A DNA stretch of 64,000 bases from DATDOR01 sp035512695 (GTDB taxonomy: Bacteria; Chloroflexota; Anaerolineae; Anaerolineales; JABWBV01), in the NCBI GenBank assembly GCA_035512695.1, contig DATKDL010000227.1, forward strand, positions 8,922 to 72,921, in the 5' to 3' direction. The notes below the pieces were generated by a model. That model ran no database searches. It was not told the origin of the DNA and was given only the letters and a program-made list of their open reading frames with translations. This document shows positions 50,789 to 58,852 of the stretch, piece by piece (position 1 is the stretch's first letter; every line of letters begins with the position of its first letter). The position numbers and the translations under genes are program-made.

Positions 50789-52265
50789 CTTGAGGACCGA
50801 TCCGAAAATTTGGGCATTCCTTTACGTCCTCGCGGTCACCGGGGGGCTGTTCTATTTCTTCAGGGGGTGGAGCTACGACGACCCCTATATCACCTACCGC
50901 TACGCCGCCAACCTGGCCGATGGCTTCGGGTTCGTTTACAACCCCGGTGAGCGGGTCCTGAGTACGACCTCGCCGCTTCTGGCGCTGGCGCTGGCCGGGC
51001 TGCACCGGCTCGGCGCCGACATCCCCGCCACGGCCAACCTGCTCGGCACCTTTAGCCTGGCCGTCGGCGGACTGCTGCAGTGGGAAATCGCCCGCCGCCT
51101 CGAACTCCCGGCGGCGGGTTGGGCCGGCCTTTTGCTGTACCCGACCACACCCCTGCTGGTCAGTACGCTCGGGTCGGAAACACCGATCTACCTGGCGCTC
51201 TGCCTGGGGGCAGTTTCTTTATATCTTCAAAAAAAATACGCCGCGGCCGGGGTCTTTCTGAGCCTGGCCGTCCTCAGCCGGGCGGACGCCCTGGTCCTGG
51301 GCGCGCTGCTCGCTGCGGATTGGCTGATCCGGGCGTTCCGGACCACGCGTTCGCCGGCCGCCGTCATCCGGTCGGTGCCGCTGAAAACATTGATCGCCCC
51401 GGTCGCCGTCCTGCTGCCGTGGGTGCTGTTCGGTTGGCTGTATTTCGGGTCCCCGCTCCCGGCCACGCTGGCGGCCAAGCGGGCCCAGGGGTTGTTGAAC
51501 CCGGCCGATCGTTTTCTCCCGGGTCTCTGGGATCTCGCCGGCCGCCTCGCGGAGTTTCCCCATTACTGGATCTATTTTGTCCTGATCCCGGCCGGTTTTC
51601 TGGTCGCCATTAAAAGGCCCGCCTGGTACCCGCTCCTGCTCTGGCCGGTCTGTTTCGCCGCGGGATATACCCTTCTCTCCGTGAATCGCTATCCCTGGTA
51701 TTACGCCTCTCTCTTCCCGGGTGCGCTGGCCGGAGCGGGACTGGCGCTGGGGGCCTGGTTTCACGGGCCGGCGGGAGGCGCACCGGCTCGAACGGGGCTT
51801 TTCGCGGAATCGGTCCGGCGGCTCCGGACTGCCGGGCCGGTCTTGCTTCTTCTGCTCTTGTTTGCAGGGCAGCTCACGGACCTCAAACGGCTCCACGCCG
51901 GCTTTGACACACGATTTGCGATTTACCGGGAAATCGGTCTGTGGCTGGTGGAAAACACACCACCGGACGCTTCGATCGGCACGCTGGAGGTCGGAATCAT
52001 CGGTTTTTTCGCCCGGCCCCGGCCGATGGTCGATTTCACCGGGCTGATCCAGCCGGACGTCGCCACGCAGTTCCGACCCGGATATGCCTATACCGATGCC
52101 GCAGCCTGGGCCGCCGAGCGCTACCAGCCGGACGTCCTCGTGCTGGCAGGCGGGTTTGGCGAACTGCGGCAAACGTACATGCGGGATCGCTGCCGGTCGG
52201 CGGCGGAATTCGCCGGCGCCGATTTCGGGTATGATCGGGACATCGTGATCTATGTCTGCGGTTAA
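50781..52265 (+). CDS. GT-C-like multi-pass membrane protein
   Basis: A 494-residue protein with about 11 helices. The first loop has GWSYDDPYITYRYAANLADG, in which D-D and an R correspond to the first-loop motif of ArnT/PMT-type and mycobacterial arabinosyltransferase-like enzymes, then FVYNPGERVLSTTSPLLALA. It overlaps the preceding gene by 8 bases. The C-terminal soluble part includes TPPDASIGTLEVGIIGFFAR and ends with DRDIVIYVCG. It is probably a polyprenyl-phosphate-sugar dependent glycosyltransferase. The sugar is not known. Confidence 0.7.
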   Translation: MDNLRTDPKIWAFLYVLAVTGGLFYFFRGWSYDDPYITYRYAANLADGFGFVYNPGERVLSTTSPLLALALAGLHRLGADIPATANLLGTFSLAVGGLLQWEIARRLELPAAGWAGLLLYPTTPLLVSTLGSETPIYLALCLGAVSLYLQKKYAAAGVFLSLAVLSRADALVLGALLAADWLIRAFRTTRSPAAVIRSVPLKTLIAPVAVLLPWVLFGWLYFGSPLPATLAAKRAQGLLNPADRFLPGLWDLAGRLAEFPHYWIYFVLIPAGFLVAIKRPAWYPLLLWPVCFAAGYTLLSVNRYPWYYASLFPGALAGAGLALGAWFHGPAGGAPARTGLFAESVRRLRTAGPVLLLLLLFAGQLTDLKRLHAGFDTRFAIYREIGLWLVENTPPDASIGTLEVGIIGFFARPRPMVDFTGLIQPDVATQFRPGYAYTDAAAWAAERYQPDVLVLAGGFGELRQTYMRDRCRSAAEFAGADFGYDRDIVIYVCG

Positions 52266-52315
52266 GCGTTATACTTGTCCGGTTCGGGAGGATGACCACC
52301 CCAGGGAGTGTTTTT

Positions 52316-52441
52316 TTGAAACCGCCGCATCTGCATGTCGAGATCGAACCGACCCACAACTGCAACACCCGCTGCTTTCACAGCCCGCACGAGACCATCA
52401 CGCGCCCCGTGGGGCTGATGGACGCGAGGCTTTTTTCTTGA
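52316..52441 (+). pseudogene. radical SAM protein, N-terminal fragment
   Basis: From TTG 52316 a 41-codon frame reads LKPPHLHVEIEPTHNCNTRC, then FHSPHETITRPVGLMDARLF, and stops at TGA 52439-52441. It matches the start of radical SAM/SPASM enzymes (E-P-T-x-x-C-N-x-x-C-x-x-C-P-x-E-x-x-x-R-x-x-G-x-M-D), but the third cluster Cys has become Ser and the rest of the protein is absent. With a broken [4Fe-4S] motif and no barrel it cannot be a working enzyme. It is a remnant between a GT-C gene and rfbC, probably left by deletion. Confidence 0.75.
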
Positions 52442-52459
52442 AGCGCTTCAGATCTTGAG

Positions 52460-53020
52460 ATGGAATTTCTCCCGACCGCTATCCCTGACGTCGTCCTGAT
52501 CCGGCCAAAAGTATTCGGCGATGCGCGCGGTTTCTTCATGGAGACCTTTCATGCGCGCCGCTTCGCCGAAGCCGGGATCACCGGCGATTTCGTCCAGGAC
52601 AATCACTCCGGCTCGCACCGCGGCACCCTGCGCGGTCTGCACTACCAGATCCGGCAGGCCCAGGGCAAGCTGCTGCGCTGCCTCGCCGGGGAGATCTTCG
52701 ACGTCGCCGTCGACATCCGCCGCGGCTCCCCCACCTTCGGGAAGTGGGTCGGGGTCACGCTCACGGCCGAGAACCGGCACATGGTCTGGGTCCCGCCCGG
52801 TTTTGCCCACGGTTTCTACGTCCTGAGCGAGTGGGGCGAGCTGGCGTACAAGACCACCGATTACTACGCTCCGGAGTGGGAGCGCAGCCTCTCCTGGAAC
52901 GACCCTGCGATCGGGATCGACTGGCCGCTGATTCCGGGCGCCGAGCCCATCCTGTCCGACCGGGACAAGGCGGCGCCTCCGCTTGCGGAAGCGGAGATCT
53001 TCCCGGCTGACGGGGATTAA
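52460..53020 (+). CDS. rfbC: dTDP-4-dehydrorhamnose 3,5-epimerase
   Basis: A 186-residue cupin-type epimerase of normal length. FMETFHARRFAEAGITGDFV is followed by QDNHSGSHRGTLRGLHYQIR, which holds the catalytic His and the substrate-binding Arg/His residues, then AVDIRRGSPTFGKWVGV and VWVPPGFAHGFYVLSEWGEL with the conserved cupin His. It epimerises dTDP-4-keto-6-deoxyglucose at C3 and C5. ATG 52460 stands 18 bases after the radical SAM remnant. It starts the dTDP-rhamnose gene run: rfbC, rfbB, rfbA, then a GT-C gene and rfbD. Confidence 0.95.
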   Translation: MEFLPTAIPDVVLIRPKVFGDARGFFMETFHARRFAEAGITGDFVQDNHSGSHRGTLRGLHYQIRQAQGKLLRCLAGEIFDVAVDIRRGSPTFGKWVGVTLTAENRHMVWVPPGFAHGFYVLSEWGELAYKTTDYYAPEWERSLSWNDPAIGIDWPLIPGAEPILSDRDKAAPPLAEAEIFPADGD

Positions 53021-53024
53021 ATCC

Positions 53025-54098
53025 ATGAAGAACCTTCTCGTCACCGGCGGGGCCGGTTTTATCGGCTCGAACTTCGTCCGCTACCTGCTGGGCAATGAGC
53101 CGGAGGTCCGGATCGTCAATCTCGATGCCCTGACCTACGCCGGCAGCCCGGAGAACTTGCGCGACCTTCCGGATCCGGAGCGACATCAATTTATCCGGGG
53201 GGACATCAACGACCGGGTACTGGTCGACCGGCTGCTGCGGGAATCGGCCGTCGACACGATCATCCATTTCGCGGCCGAGACCCACGTCGACCGGTCGATC
53301 CACCACCCCGAAGCCTTCGTCCGCGCCAACGTCCTGGGCACGTTCACCCTGCTCGAGGCGGTGCGGGTTTTCTGGCTCGTCGAACGGGCATTCCCGACCG
53401 CCGACGTCCTGTTCCATCACGTCAGCACCGACGAAGTCTTCGGATCGCTGTCGCCGTCCGACCCGGCTTTTAACGAGACCACCCCGTACGACCCGCGTTC
53501 GCCCTATTCCGCCAGCAAGGCCGCATCGGATCACCTGGTCCGGGCCTACCACCACACCTACGGCCTCCCTATCACGATCACGAACTGCTCGAACAACTAC
53601 GGCCCGCAGCAGTTCCCCGAAAAGCTGATCCCGCTGATGCTTCTCAACGCCCGGTCCGGCAGGCCGCTCCCGGTCTACGGCGACGGGCTGCAGATCCGGG
53701 ACTGGTTGTACGTTGACGATCACAGCGAGGCCATCCGCCGGGTGATCAAGAGCGGCCGCCGCGGCGAGACCTACTGTATCGGCGGAGACAACCAGCCCCC
53801 GAATATCGAGATCGTGCGCACGCTCTGCCAGATCCTGGACGAGCTCGAGCCCGCCTCCCCGCACAGCCCGCACGAATCCCTGATCACCCACGTCGCCGAC
53901 CGGCCCGGCCACGACCGCCGCTACGATATCGATATCGACAAAATCCGCTCGGAGCTGGGCTGGTCCCCCCAGGAATCGCTCGCCAGCGGCCTGCTCAAAA
54001 CCGTGCGCTGGTATATCGACCACCCGGAGTGGGTCGAGGCGATCCGGTCCAGCGAAGATTATGCGGAGTGGGTGGAGAGGAATTATGGGAAGAGATAG
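53025..54098 (+). CDS. rfbB: dTDP-glucose 4,6-dehydratase
   Basis: A 357-residue extended SDR. LLVTGGAGFIGSNFVRYLLG at residues 4-23 binds NAD. VSTDEVFGSLSPSDPAFNET contains the catalytic Thr-Asp-Glu, YDPRSPYSASKAASDHLVRA the Tyr-x-x-x-Lys, and NCSNNYGPQQFPEKLIPLML the substrate loop. It converts dTDP-glucose to dTDP-4-keto-6-deoxyglucose. The start is ATG 53025, 4 bases after rfbC. A frame from 52983 exists but overlaps rfbC. Confidence 0.96.
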   Translation: MKNLLVTGGAGFIGSNFVRYLLGNEPEVRIVNLDALTYAGSPENLRDLPDPERHQFIRGDINDRVLVDRLLRESAVDTIIHFAAETHVDRSIHHPEAFVRANVLGTFTLLEAVRVFWLVERAFPTADVLFHHVSTDEVFGSLSPSDPAFNETTPYDPRSPYSASKAASDHLVRAYHHTYGLPITITNCSNNYGPQQFPEKLIPLMLLNARSGRPLPVYGDGLQIRDWLYVDDHSEAIRRVIKSGRRGETYCIGGDNQPPNIEIVRTLCQILDELEPASPHSPHESLITHVADRPGHDRRYDIDIDKIRSELGWSPQESLASGLLKTVRWYIDHPEWVEAIRSSEDYAEWVERNYGKR

Positions 54099-54118
54099 TG
54101 CGAGGTACGAGGTGAAAC

Positions 54119-54159
54119 GTGCAATGTGCAAGGTGCAAAGTGCACCTTGCACATTGCAC
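54119..54159. repeat. hairpin made from repeated TGCAAGG/CCTTGCA units
   Basis: GTGCAATGTGCAAGGTGCA pairs perfectly with TGCACCTTGCACATTGCAC around AAG. The sequence is a tandem of near-identical 9-base units that turns into its inverse, like the array at 37206. It lies between rfbB and rfbA, with no T tract. Confidence 0.8.
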
Positions 54160-54179
54160 CTTGCAAATCCGAGGTTGCC

Positions 54180-55085
54180 TTGAAAGGAATTATTCTCGCC
54201 GGCGGTAAAGGCACCCGCCTATACCCGATCACGATCAGCGTCAGCAAGCAGCTCCAGCCGGTCTATGACAAGCCGATGGTGTACTACCCGCTTTCGATGC
54301 TGATGCTGGCCGGGATCCGTGAGATCCTCGTGATCAGCGATCCGGCCGGGCTGCCGCTGTTCAAAAGCCTGCTCCAGGACGGGTCGCAGTGGGGGCTGTC
54401 GTTCAATTATGCCGAGCAGGCGGAGCCGCGCGGGCTGGCGGACGCTTTCATCGTCGGGCGCGACTTTGTCGGTTCCGACACCGTAGCCCTGATCCTGGGC
54501 GACAACATATTCTACGGCCACGGGCTTCCGGCCCAGCTGCGCCAGGCTGCCGAGATTGCGGACGGTGGGCTGATCTTCGCCTACCCGGTCCGCGACCCGC
54601 AGCGGTATGGCGTGATCGAGTTCGACGAGACCGGAATGGCGCTGAGCATCGAAGAGAAGCCGGAGCGGCCGCGATCGAGCTTCGCCGTTCCCGGCTTGTA
54701 TTTCTACGACAACGAAGTCCTCGACATCGCCGCCAACCTCGCGCCTTCCGCTCGCGGGGAACTCGAGATCACGGACGTGAACCGGGTCTATCTCGCCCGG
54801 CAGAAACTGCGGGTCGAGGTCCTCGGCCGGGGAGTGGCATGGCTGGATGCGGGCACGCATGAGTCGCTGCTTGAATCTTCCCAGTTCGTTCACGCCCTCC
54901 AGGCCCGGCAGGGAATGATGATCTCCTGTCCGGAGGAAATCGCTTACCAGATGGGCTACATTTCCACCGACCAGGTCCGTCGAATCGCCGAAGGGATGAA
55001 GGGGAACGAATACGGGCAATACTTGATGCGCCTGATCGACGATCGCGGCGACAAGATCGCATCTCAAAACCGGACAGGGATATAA
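54180..55085 (+). CDS. rfbA: glucose-1-phosphate thymidylyltransferase
   Basis: 301 residues from TTG 54180, which has GAGG at 54171-54174. KGIILAGGKGTRLYPITISV (residues 2-21) is the nucleotidyl-transfer signature with its Arg and Lys. KQLQPVYDKPMVYYPLSML, LGDNIFYGHGLPAQLRQA and LSIEEKPERPRSSFAVPGLY are all diagnostic of RmlA. The frame is open upstream to 54126, but that start lies inside the hairpin and would add an unlikely tail. It makes dTDP-glucose from dTTP and glucose-1-phosphate, the first step of dTDP-rhamnose synthesis, and is normally inhibited by dTDP-rhamnose. Confidence 0.93.
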   Translation: MKGIILAGGKGTRLYPITISVSKQLQPVYDKPMVYYPLSMLMLAGIREILVISDPAGLPLFKSLLQDGSQWGLSFNYAEQAEPRGLADAFIVGRDFVGSDTVALILGDNIFYGHGLPAQLRQAAEIADGGLIFAYPVRDPQRYGVIEFDETGMALSIEEKPERPRSSFAVPGLYFYDNEVLDIAANLAPSARGELEITDVNRVYLARQKLRVEVLGRGVAWLDAGTHESLLESSQFVHALQARQGMMISCPEEIAYQMGYISTDQVRRIAEGMKGNEYGQYLMRLIDDRGDKIASQNRTGI

Positions 55086-55110
55086 GAAGCTGGCGAACAC
55101 CTGGAAACAT

Positions 55111-56865
55111 TTGAGCCGTCCGGCTCTGGATAAACTGGGGCTGCTTTCGCGACGGCAGGCCCTGGGCTGGGGGATGCTCGCCTGCGCGGCGCTGATCGGG
55201 CTGTGGACCATTCGTTGGGGCCTGTCCGACGTCGAAGGGGACGCCCTGGTCACCGGTTTCCACATGAGCAAAGGCAGGCTCCTGTACCGGGACATTTTTT
55301 CACATCATTTTCCCTTTATCTATTTCTGGTCGACGGCTTCTGTCGCGCTGTTTGGAAAATCGCTCTACCTGCACCGCCTCACCGTCTGGCTTTTTCAGCT
55401 GGTCGTTTTCGGCGTCGTCATGGTTTTGAGCAGGCAGGAACTCACGATCGGTATCACGAGCCTGATCTGGAGCATTCTGCGGCACCTGTACCTGAATAAC
55501 ATCCTCGTCTACCAGGCCTTCAGCGCACCCGCTGTGATAGGGATCGGCGCGCTGGTGCTGTACATCCTGCTCCAGCGCGATCAGACCGGGTTCCGCCATT
55601 ACCTGGCGATCGGCCTGCTGGCCTCGGTCAGCGTGCTTTCGGACCCGCTCACGATCTACCCGGTCGGTGTTGCGCTGGTGCTGCTGTGGCTGCGGTCACC
55701 GCGTATCGGTTTTCAGACATCCCTGGTCGCCGGCGCATGTGCGGTCCTGTTTCTCGGCTACCTGCTGCTGACCGGAGCACTCACCGATTTCCTTTCGGAC
55801 GCCTTGCGTTTCAATTCGGAAATCTATGCCCGGTATAACAACAATTTCGCCTCGCCCTGGCGTTTCTCAAGATTTTCGGAACAGCTCCTCAGCGGGTTCG
55901 GGATCACGAACAGGCAGTTCCTCAACCTCGATCCTTTCCGGGAGATCACGACCCAGTACACGGATTTTGACCGCTGGCTGTTCACCGGTTTTCTCTACCG
56001 CATCGGCGCGCTTTCGGGCATCCTGCTGTTCCTGGTCCGGAAGGAAACCTTCGCCGCCTTTTTCCTGTACACTTACTGCGCGGGCGCCCTGGCGATCGAG
56101 GTCTGGGGCCACCGCGCCGTGAATTTTGTCCCGCTGGCGCTGTTCATCGCGGCGGGGATGATTTCCCAGGAATGGTGGCCCGCCGAGGATGACCGCCGCC
56201 GGGCGATCGTCCGGAATGCCCTCACCTTCGCGATCGGATCGATGTTCGTATGGTTGGGGTTTCGGGTGATCGTCTTCACGCACGGCGGATTCGACGAGTA
56301 TGCTTATATCAAACCGATCATCGCATATCGGAACGAGGCCCGGGAACTGGTCGACCTCGCCTGCGGCCAGGACGGGGTGCAGCTCATCTTTTACCCGAAC
56401 CGGATCTATCCCTATTTTTTTGCGGAGATGGAGGCGGTCGCAGGCTATTATTACATGTGGCCATGGGTGGCGGAAATTGCGCTTGACGAAGTCGTCGAGG
56501 CGTTGGAACGGCCTGGCGTGCTGGTCATCGCCCACCGGCAATTGAACGGATTGGTTTTCCAGCAATACGACACCCGGGAATACTTGAAACCGCTGGACGA
56601 TTACTTGATGAACAACTATATCGCGGTCGATGACGGTCTTTATATCTCTCCGGCGCTGGCTGCCCGGTGCGCTGCGCAGGGCCATTCCAGCCCCCCTCTC
56701 AGGCAGATGCGCGACACGGGTACAGACGTCACGCAGCCGGGTGAAAATTTCTGGAAAAATGGGGTGCAGGCGGGGGCTTCGCCCCCGCCTGCACCCCATT
56801 TTTCCAGTATTCACGACGACAGCCTGTGTACTTGCTGGGCGCAGATCAAAGTTGTGAGCGTATGA
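55111..56865 (+). CDS. multi-pass GT-C-like membrane protein; 3' end spans a hairpin
   Basis: 584 residues from TTG 55111. A helix at about 23-42 leads to the loop WGLSDVEGDALVTGFHMSKG, with Asp-Glu acidic residues as in GT39-like enzymes, then LYRDIFSHHFPFIYFWS. About 10 helices follow (to about residue 390), then a soluble domain. The last 45 residues (from about GENFWKNGVQAGASPPPAPH) are encoded by the hairpin at 56741-56814 and are low-complexity. The stop TGA overlaps the ATG of rfbD (ATGA), so either the extended frame is real or the hairpin was inserted near an older stop. Probably an envelope glycosyltransferase. Confidence 0.7.
   Translation: MSRPALDKLGLLSRRQALGWGMLACAALIGLWTIRWGLSDVEGDALVTGFHMSKGRLLYRDIFSHHFPFIYFWSTASVALFGKSLYLHRLTVWLFQLVVFGVVMVLSRQELTIGITSLIWSILRHLYLNNILVYQAFSAPAVIGIGALVLYILLQRDQTGFRHYLAIGLLASVSVLSDPLTIYPVGVALVLLWLRSPRIGFQTSLVAGACAVLFLGYLLLTGALTDFLSDALRFNSEIYARYNNNFASPWRFSRFSEQLLSGFGITNRQFLNLDPFREITTQYTDFDRWLFTGFLYRIGALSGILLFLVRKETFAAFFLYTYCAGALAIEVWGHRAVNFVPLALFIAAGMISQEWWPAEDDRRRAIVRNALTFAIGSMFVWLGFRVIVFTHGGFDEYAYIKPIIAYRNEARELVDLACGQDGVQLIFYPNRIYPYFFAEMEAVAGYYYMWPWVAEIALDEVVEALERPGVLVIAHRQLNGLVFQQYDTREYLKPLDDYLMNNYIAVDDGLYISPALAARCAAQGHSSPPLRQMRDTGTDVTQPGENFWKNGVQAGASPPPAPHFSSIHDDSLCTCWAQIKVVSV
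56741..56814. terminator. long hairpin inside the 3' end of an open frame
   Basis: CTGGAAAAATGGGGTGCAGG onward pairs perfectly to CCAG at 56807 around CTTCG. An outer GTGAA/TTCAC pair adds to it (56741 and 56810-56814). The inner part resembles the terminator at 41303. There is a T5 tract, so termination is plausible, though the rfb operon would then be interrupted before rfbD. Confidence 0.7.
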
Positions 56866-57743
56866 AGATCCTCATCATCGGCAAAAACGGACAGCTGGGT
56901 TGGGAACTCGAGCGCTCGCTCGCCGTGCTTGGCGAGGTCGTCGCCGTTGCCCGGCCGGAGATCGATCTGTCGAACCCGGAGAGCACCGCCGGATGGGTCC
57001 GCCGCGTCGAGCCCGATGTCGTTGTGAACGCCGCCGCATACACGGATGTCGATGGAGCCGAGCGGGAAACAGGCGCGGCCCGGGCAGTAAACGCCCGCGC
57101 ACCCGGGGTCCTGGCCGCCGAAACCGAACGGCTGGGGTCCGCCCTGATCCACTACTCGACCGATTTCGTCTTCGACGGCGAAAAACGCGAACCTTACCGC
57201 GAAACCGATCCGACCCGGCCGCTGGGAGTCTACGGACGCACCAAGCTGGAAGGCGAACAGGCGGTGGCTGCGGCCGGCGGGGCCGGTCTGATCTTCCGCA
57301 CCGCCTGGGTTTACAGCCTGCGCCGGCCCAGCTTCGTCACCAGGGTGCTGGAATGGGCCCGCCGGTCCCCCGAACTGCGGATCGTGACCGACCAGACCGG
57401 CAGCCCGACCTGGTGCCGGACGCTCGCCCAAGCGACCGCCCGGGTCATCGCCATGGGCGGCCCGGATCCGGCCGGGTTCCTGCGCGAGCGGCACGGCCTC
57501 TATCACGTGGCCTGCGATGGCGCCGCCAGCCGGGCCGAATGGGCCCGGGCGATCCTGCGCGGGGACCCGCACCCCGAGGAGCAGCTGGCGAAGGTCGTCA
57601 TCCCCGCGTTGACCTCCGATTTCCCGTCGCCGGCGATGCGCCCGGCTTATTCGGTCCTGGACTGCACCAAGTTCGCCGATGTCTTCGGCTTCCGGCTCCC
57701 GCCCTGGGAGGAAGCCCTGGGGCTGGCGATGGAGGCGGGATGA
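56862..57743 (+). CDS. rfbD: dTDP-4-dehydrorhamnose reductase
   Basis: 293 residues from ATG 56862. MKILIIGKNGQLGWELERSL binds NAD(P)H. VVNAAAYTDVDGAERETGAA, LIHYSTDFVFDGEKREPYRE and LGVYGRTKLEGEQAV hold the catalytic Thr, Tyr and Lys; GLIFRTAWVYSLRRPSFVTR follows. It reduces dTDP-4-keto-rhamnose to dTDP-L-rhamnose, completing the set rfbA, rfbB, rfbC, rfbD in this window. The start overlaps the previous stop, and its own stop overlaps the wecB start as ATGA. Confidence 0.93.
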   Translation: MKILIIGKNGQLGWELERSLAVLGEVVAVARPEIDLSNPESTAGWVRRVEPDVVVNAAAYTDVDGAERETGAARAVNARAPGVLAAETERLGSALIHYSTDFVFDGEKREPYRETDPTRPLGVYGRTKLEGEQAVAAAGGAGLIFRTAWVYSLRRPSFVTRVLEWARRSPELRIVTDQTGSPTWCRTLAQATARVIAMGGPDPAGFLRERHGLYHVACDGAASRAEWARAILRGDPHPEEQLAKVVIPALTSDFPSPAMRPAYSVLDCTKFADVFGFRLPPWEEALGLAMEAG

Positions 57744-58852
57744 TCGCCAGGGACGAGTTGATCGTCGGGGACAGGTTGGTCGTCTCCGTGGTCGGCGCGC
57801 GGCCGAACTTCGTCAAGATGGCGCCGGTCATTGCCGCGCTCGACCGGCGCGGCATCGCACAGGTCACGGTCCACACCGGGCAGCATTACGACGCACGCAT
57901 GTCGGCCGTCTTCTTCGATGAGCTCGGGATGCCCGAGCCGGGCATCTCCCTTGGCGTCGGCTCCGGGTCGCACGCCGAACAGACCGCACGGGTCATGCTG
58001 GCCTTCGAGCCTGTCCTGGTCGAGCACCGACCCGACCTCGTCGTCGTAGCCGGAGACGTCAACTCGACCCTGGCCTGCGCGCTGACCGCAACCAAGCTGG
58101 ACATCCCCGTCGCCCATGTGGAATCAGGGCTGCGCTCCTTCGACCGGACGATGCCGGAAGAAGTCAACCGTATTCTGACCGACCACATCTCCGATCTGCT
58201 CTTTGTCACCGAGCCATCCGGCGCGGCCAACCTCCGGAAGGAGGGCATCGATCCGGACAAAATTCATTTCACCGGAAACACGATGATCGATTCGCTCGAC
58301 CGGCACCTCCCGGCCGCCCTGGCCCGGGCACCCTGGGCCGCCTACGGCCTCGAGCCGGGCAGCTACGCCGTCCTGACCCTCCACCGGCCCGCCAACGTCG
58401 ATGAGGAGACGAAGCTGCGCGAGCTGCTGGCGGCGGTCGCCGAGATCGGCGCACATACGCCGGTCCTGTTCCCGGCGCACCCGCGCACGCAAGAGCGGAT
58501 GGATGGGTGGGGATTGGCCCAGGCGGGCGTCCGGCTGGTAGAGCCGCTGGGGTATCTGGATTTCCTGGGTCTGATGGCCCGCGCCCGCCTCGTCCTGACC
58601 GATTCCGGCGGGGTCCAGGAGGAGACGACGGCCCTCGGCGTGCCCTGCCTCACCATCCGGGACAACACCGAACGGCCCGTGACGATCGAGCAGGGCAGCA
58701 ACCAGCTGGCCGGGACGACCGGAGCCGGTCTGCTGGCGGCGTATGCCGGACTAAAAGCCGCCCCGGATCCGGCCCAGCGGCCGCACCTGTGGGACGGCCA
58801 CGCCGCAGAGCGGATCGCGGACGTACTGACGGACTGGACGAGGGGCAGGTGA
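57740..58852 (+). CDS. wecB: UDP-N-acetylglucosamine 2-epimerase (non-hydrolysing)
   Basis: A 370-residue GT-B fold enzyme. VSVVGARPNFVKMAPVIAAL and VTVHTGQHYDARMSAVFFDE give the N-terminal substrate-binding motifs; VVVAGDVNSTLACALTATKL and PVAHVESGLRSFDRTMPEEV hold catalytic residues. VLTLHRPANVDEETK and VLTDSGGVQEETTALGVPCL, then TIRDNTERPVTIEQGSNQL, are the family's C-terminal signature. It makes UDP-ManNAc for surface polysaccharide. Length is normal. It overlaps rfbD by 4 bases, and its last base pairs are shared with the GTG of the next gene. Confidence 0.95.
   Translation: MIARDELIVGDRLVVSVVGARPNFVKMAPVIAALDRRGIAQVTVHTGQHYDARMSAVFFDELGMPEPGISLGVGSGSHAEQTARVMLAFEPVLVEHRPDLVVVAGDVNSTLACALTATKLDIPVAHVESGLRSFDRTMPEEVNRILTDHISDLLFVTEPSGAANLRKEGIDPDKIHFTGNTMIDSLDRHLPAALARAPWAAYGLEPGSYAVLTLHRPANVDEETKLRELLAAVAEIGAHTPVLFPAHPRTQERMDGWGLAQAGVRLVEPLGYLDFLGLMARARLVLTDSGGVQEETTALGVPCLTIRDNTERPVTIEQGSNQLAGTTGAGLLAAYAGLKAAPDPAQRPHLWDGHAAERIADVLTDWTRGR

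Noticed and set aside
50797..50815. CCGATCCGAAAATTTGGGC similar to the right end of copy C in reverse
   Set aside because: Only about 14 matching bases, inside the first codons of a real gene (50781-52265); could be chance.
52252..52458. 68-residue Cys/His-containing frame overlapping the radical SAM remnant
   Set aside because: The frame is a shadow of the remnant's own reading frame, which shows a real family match.
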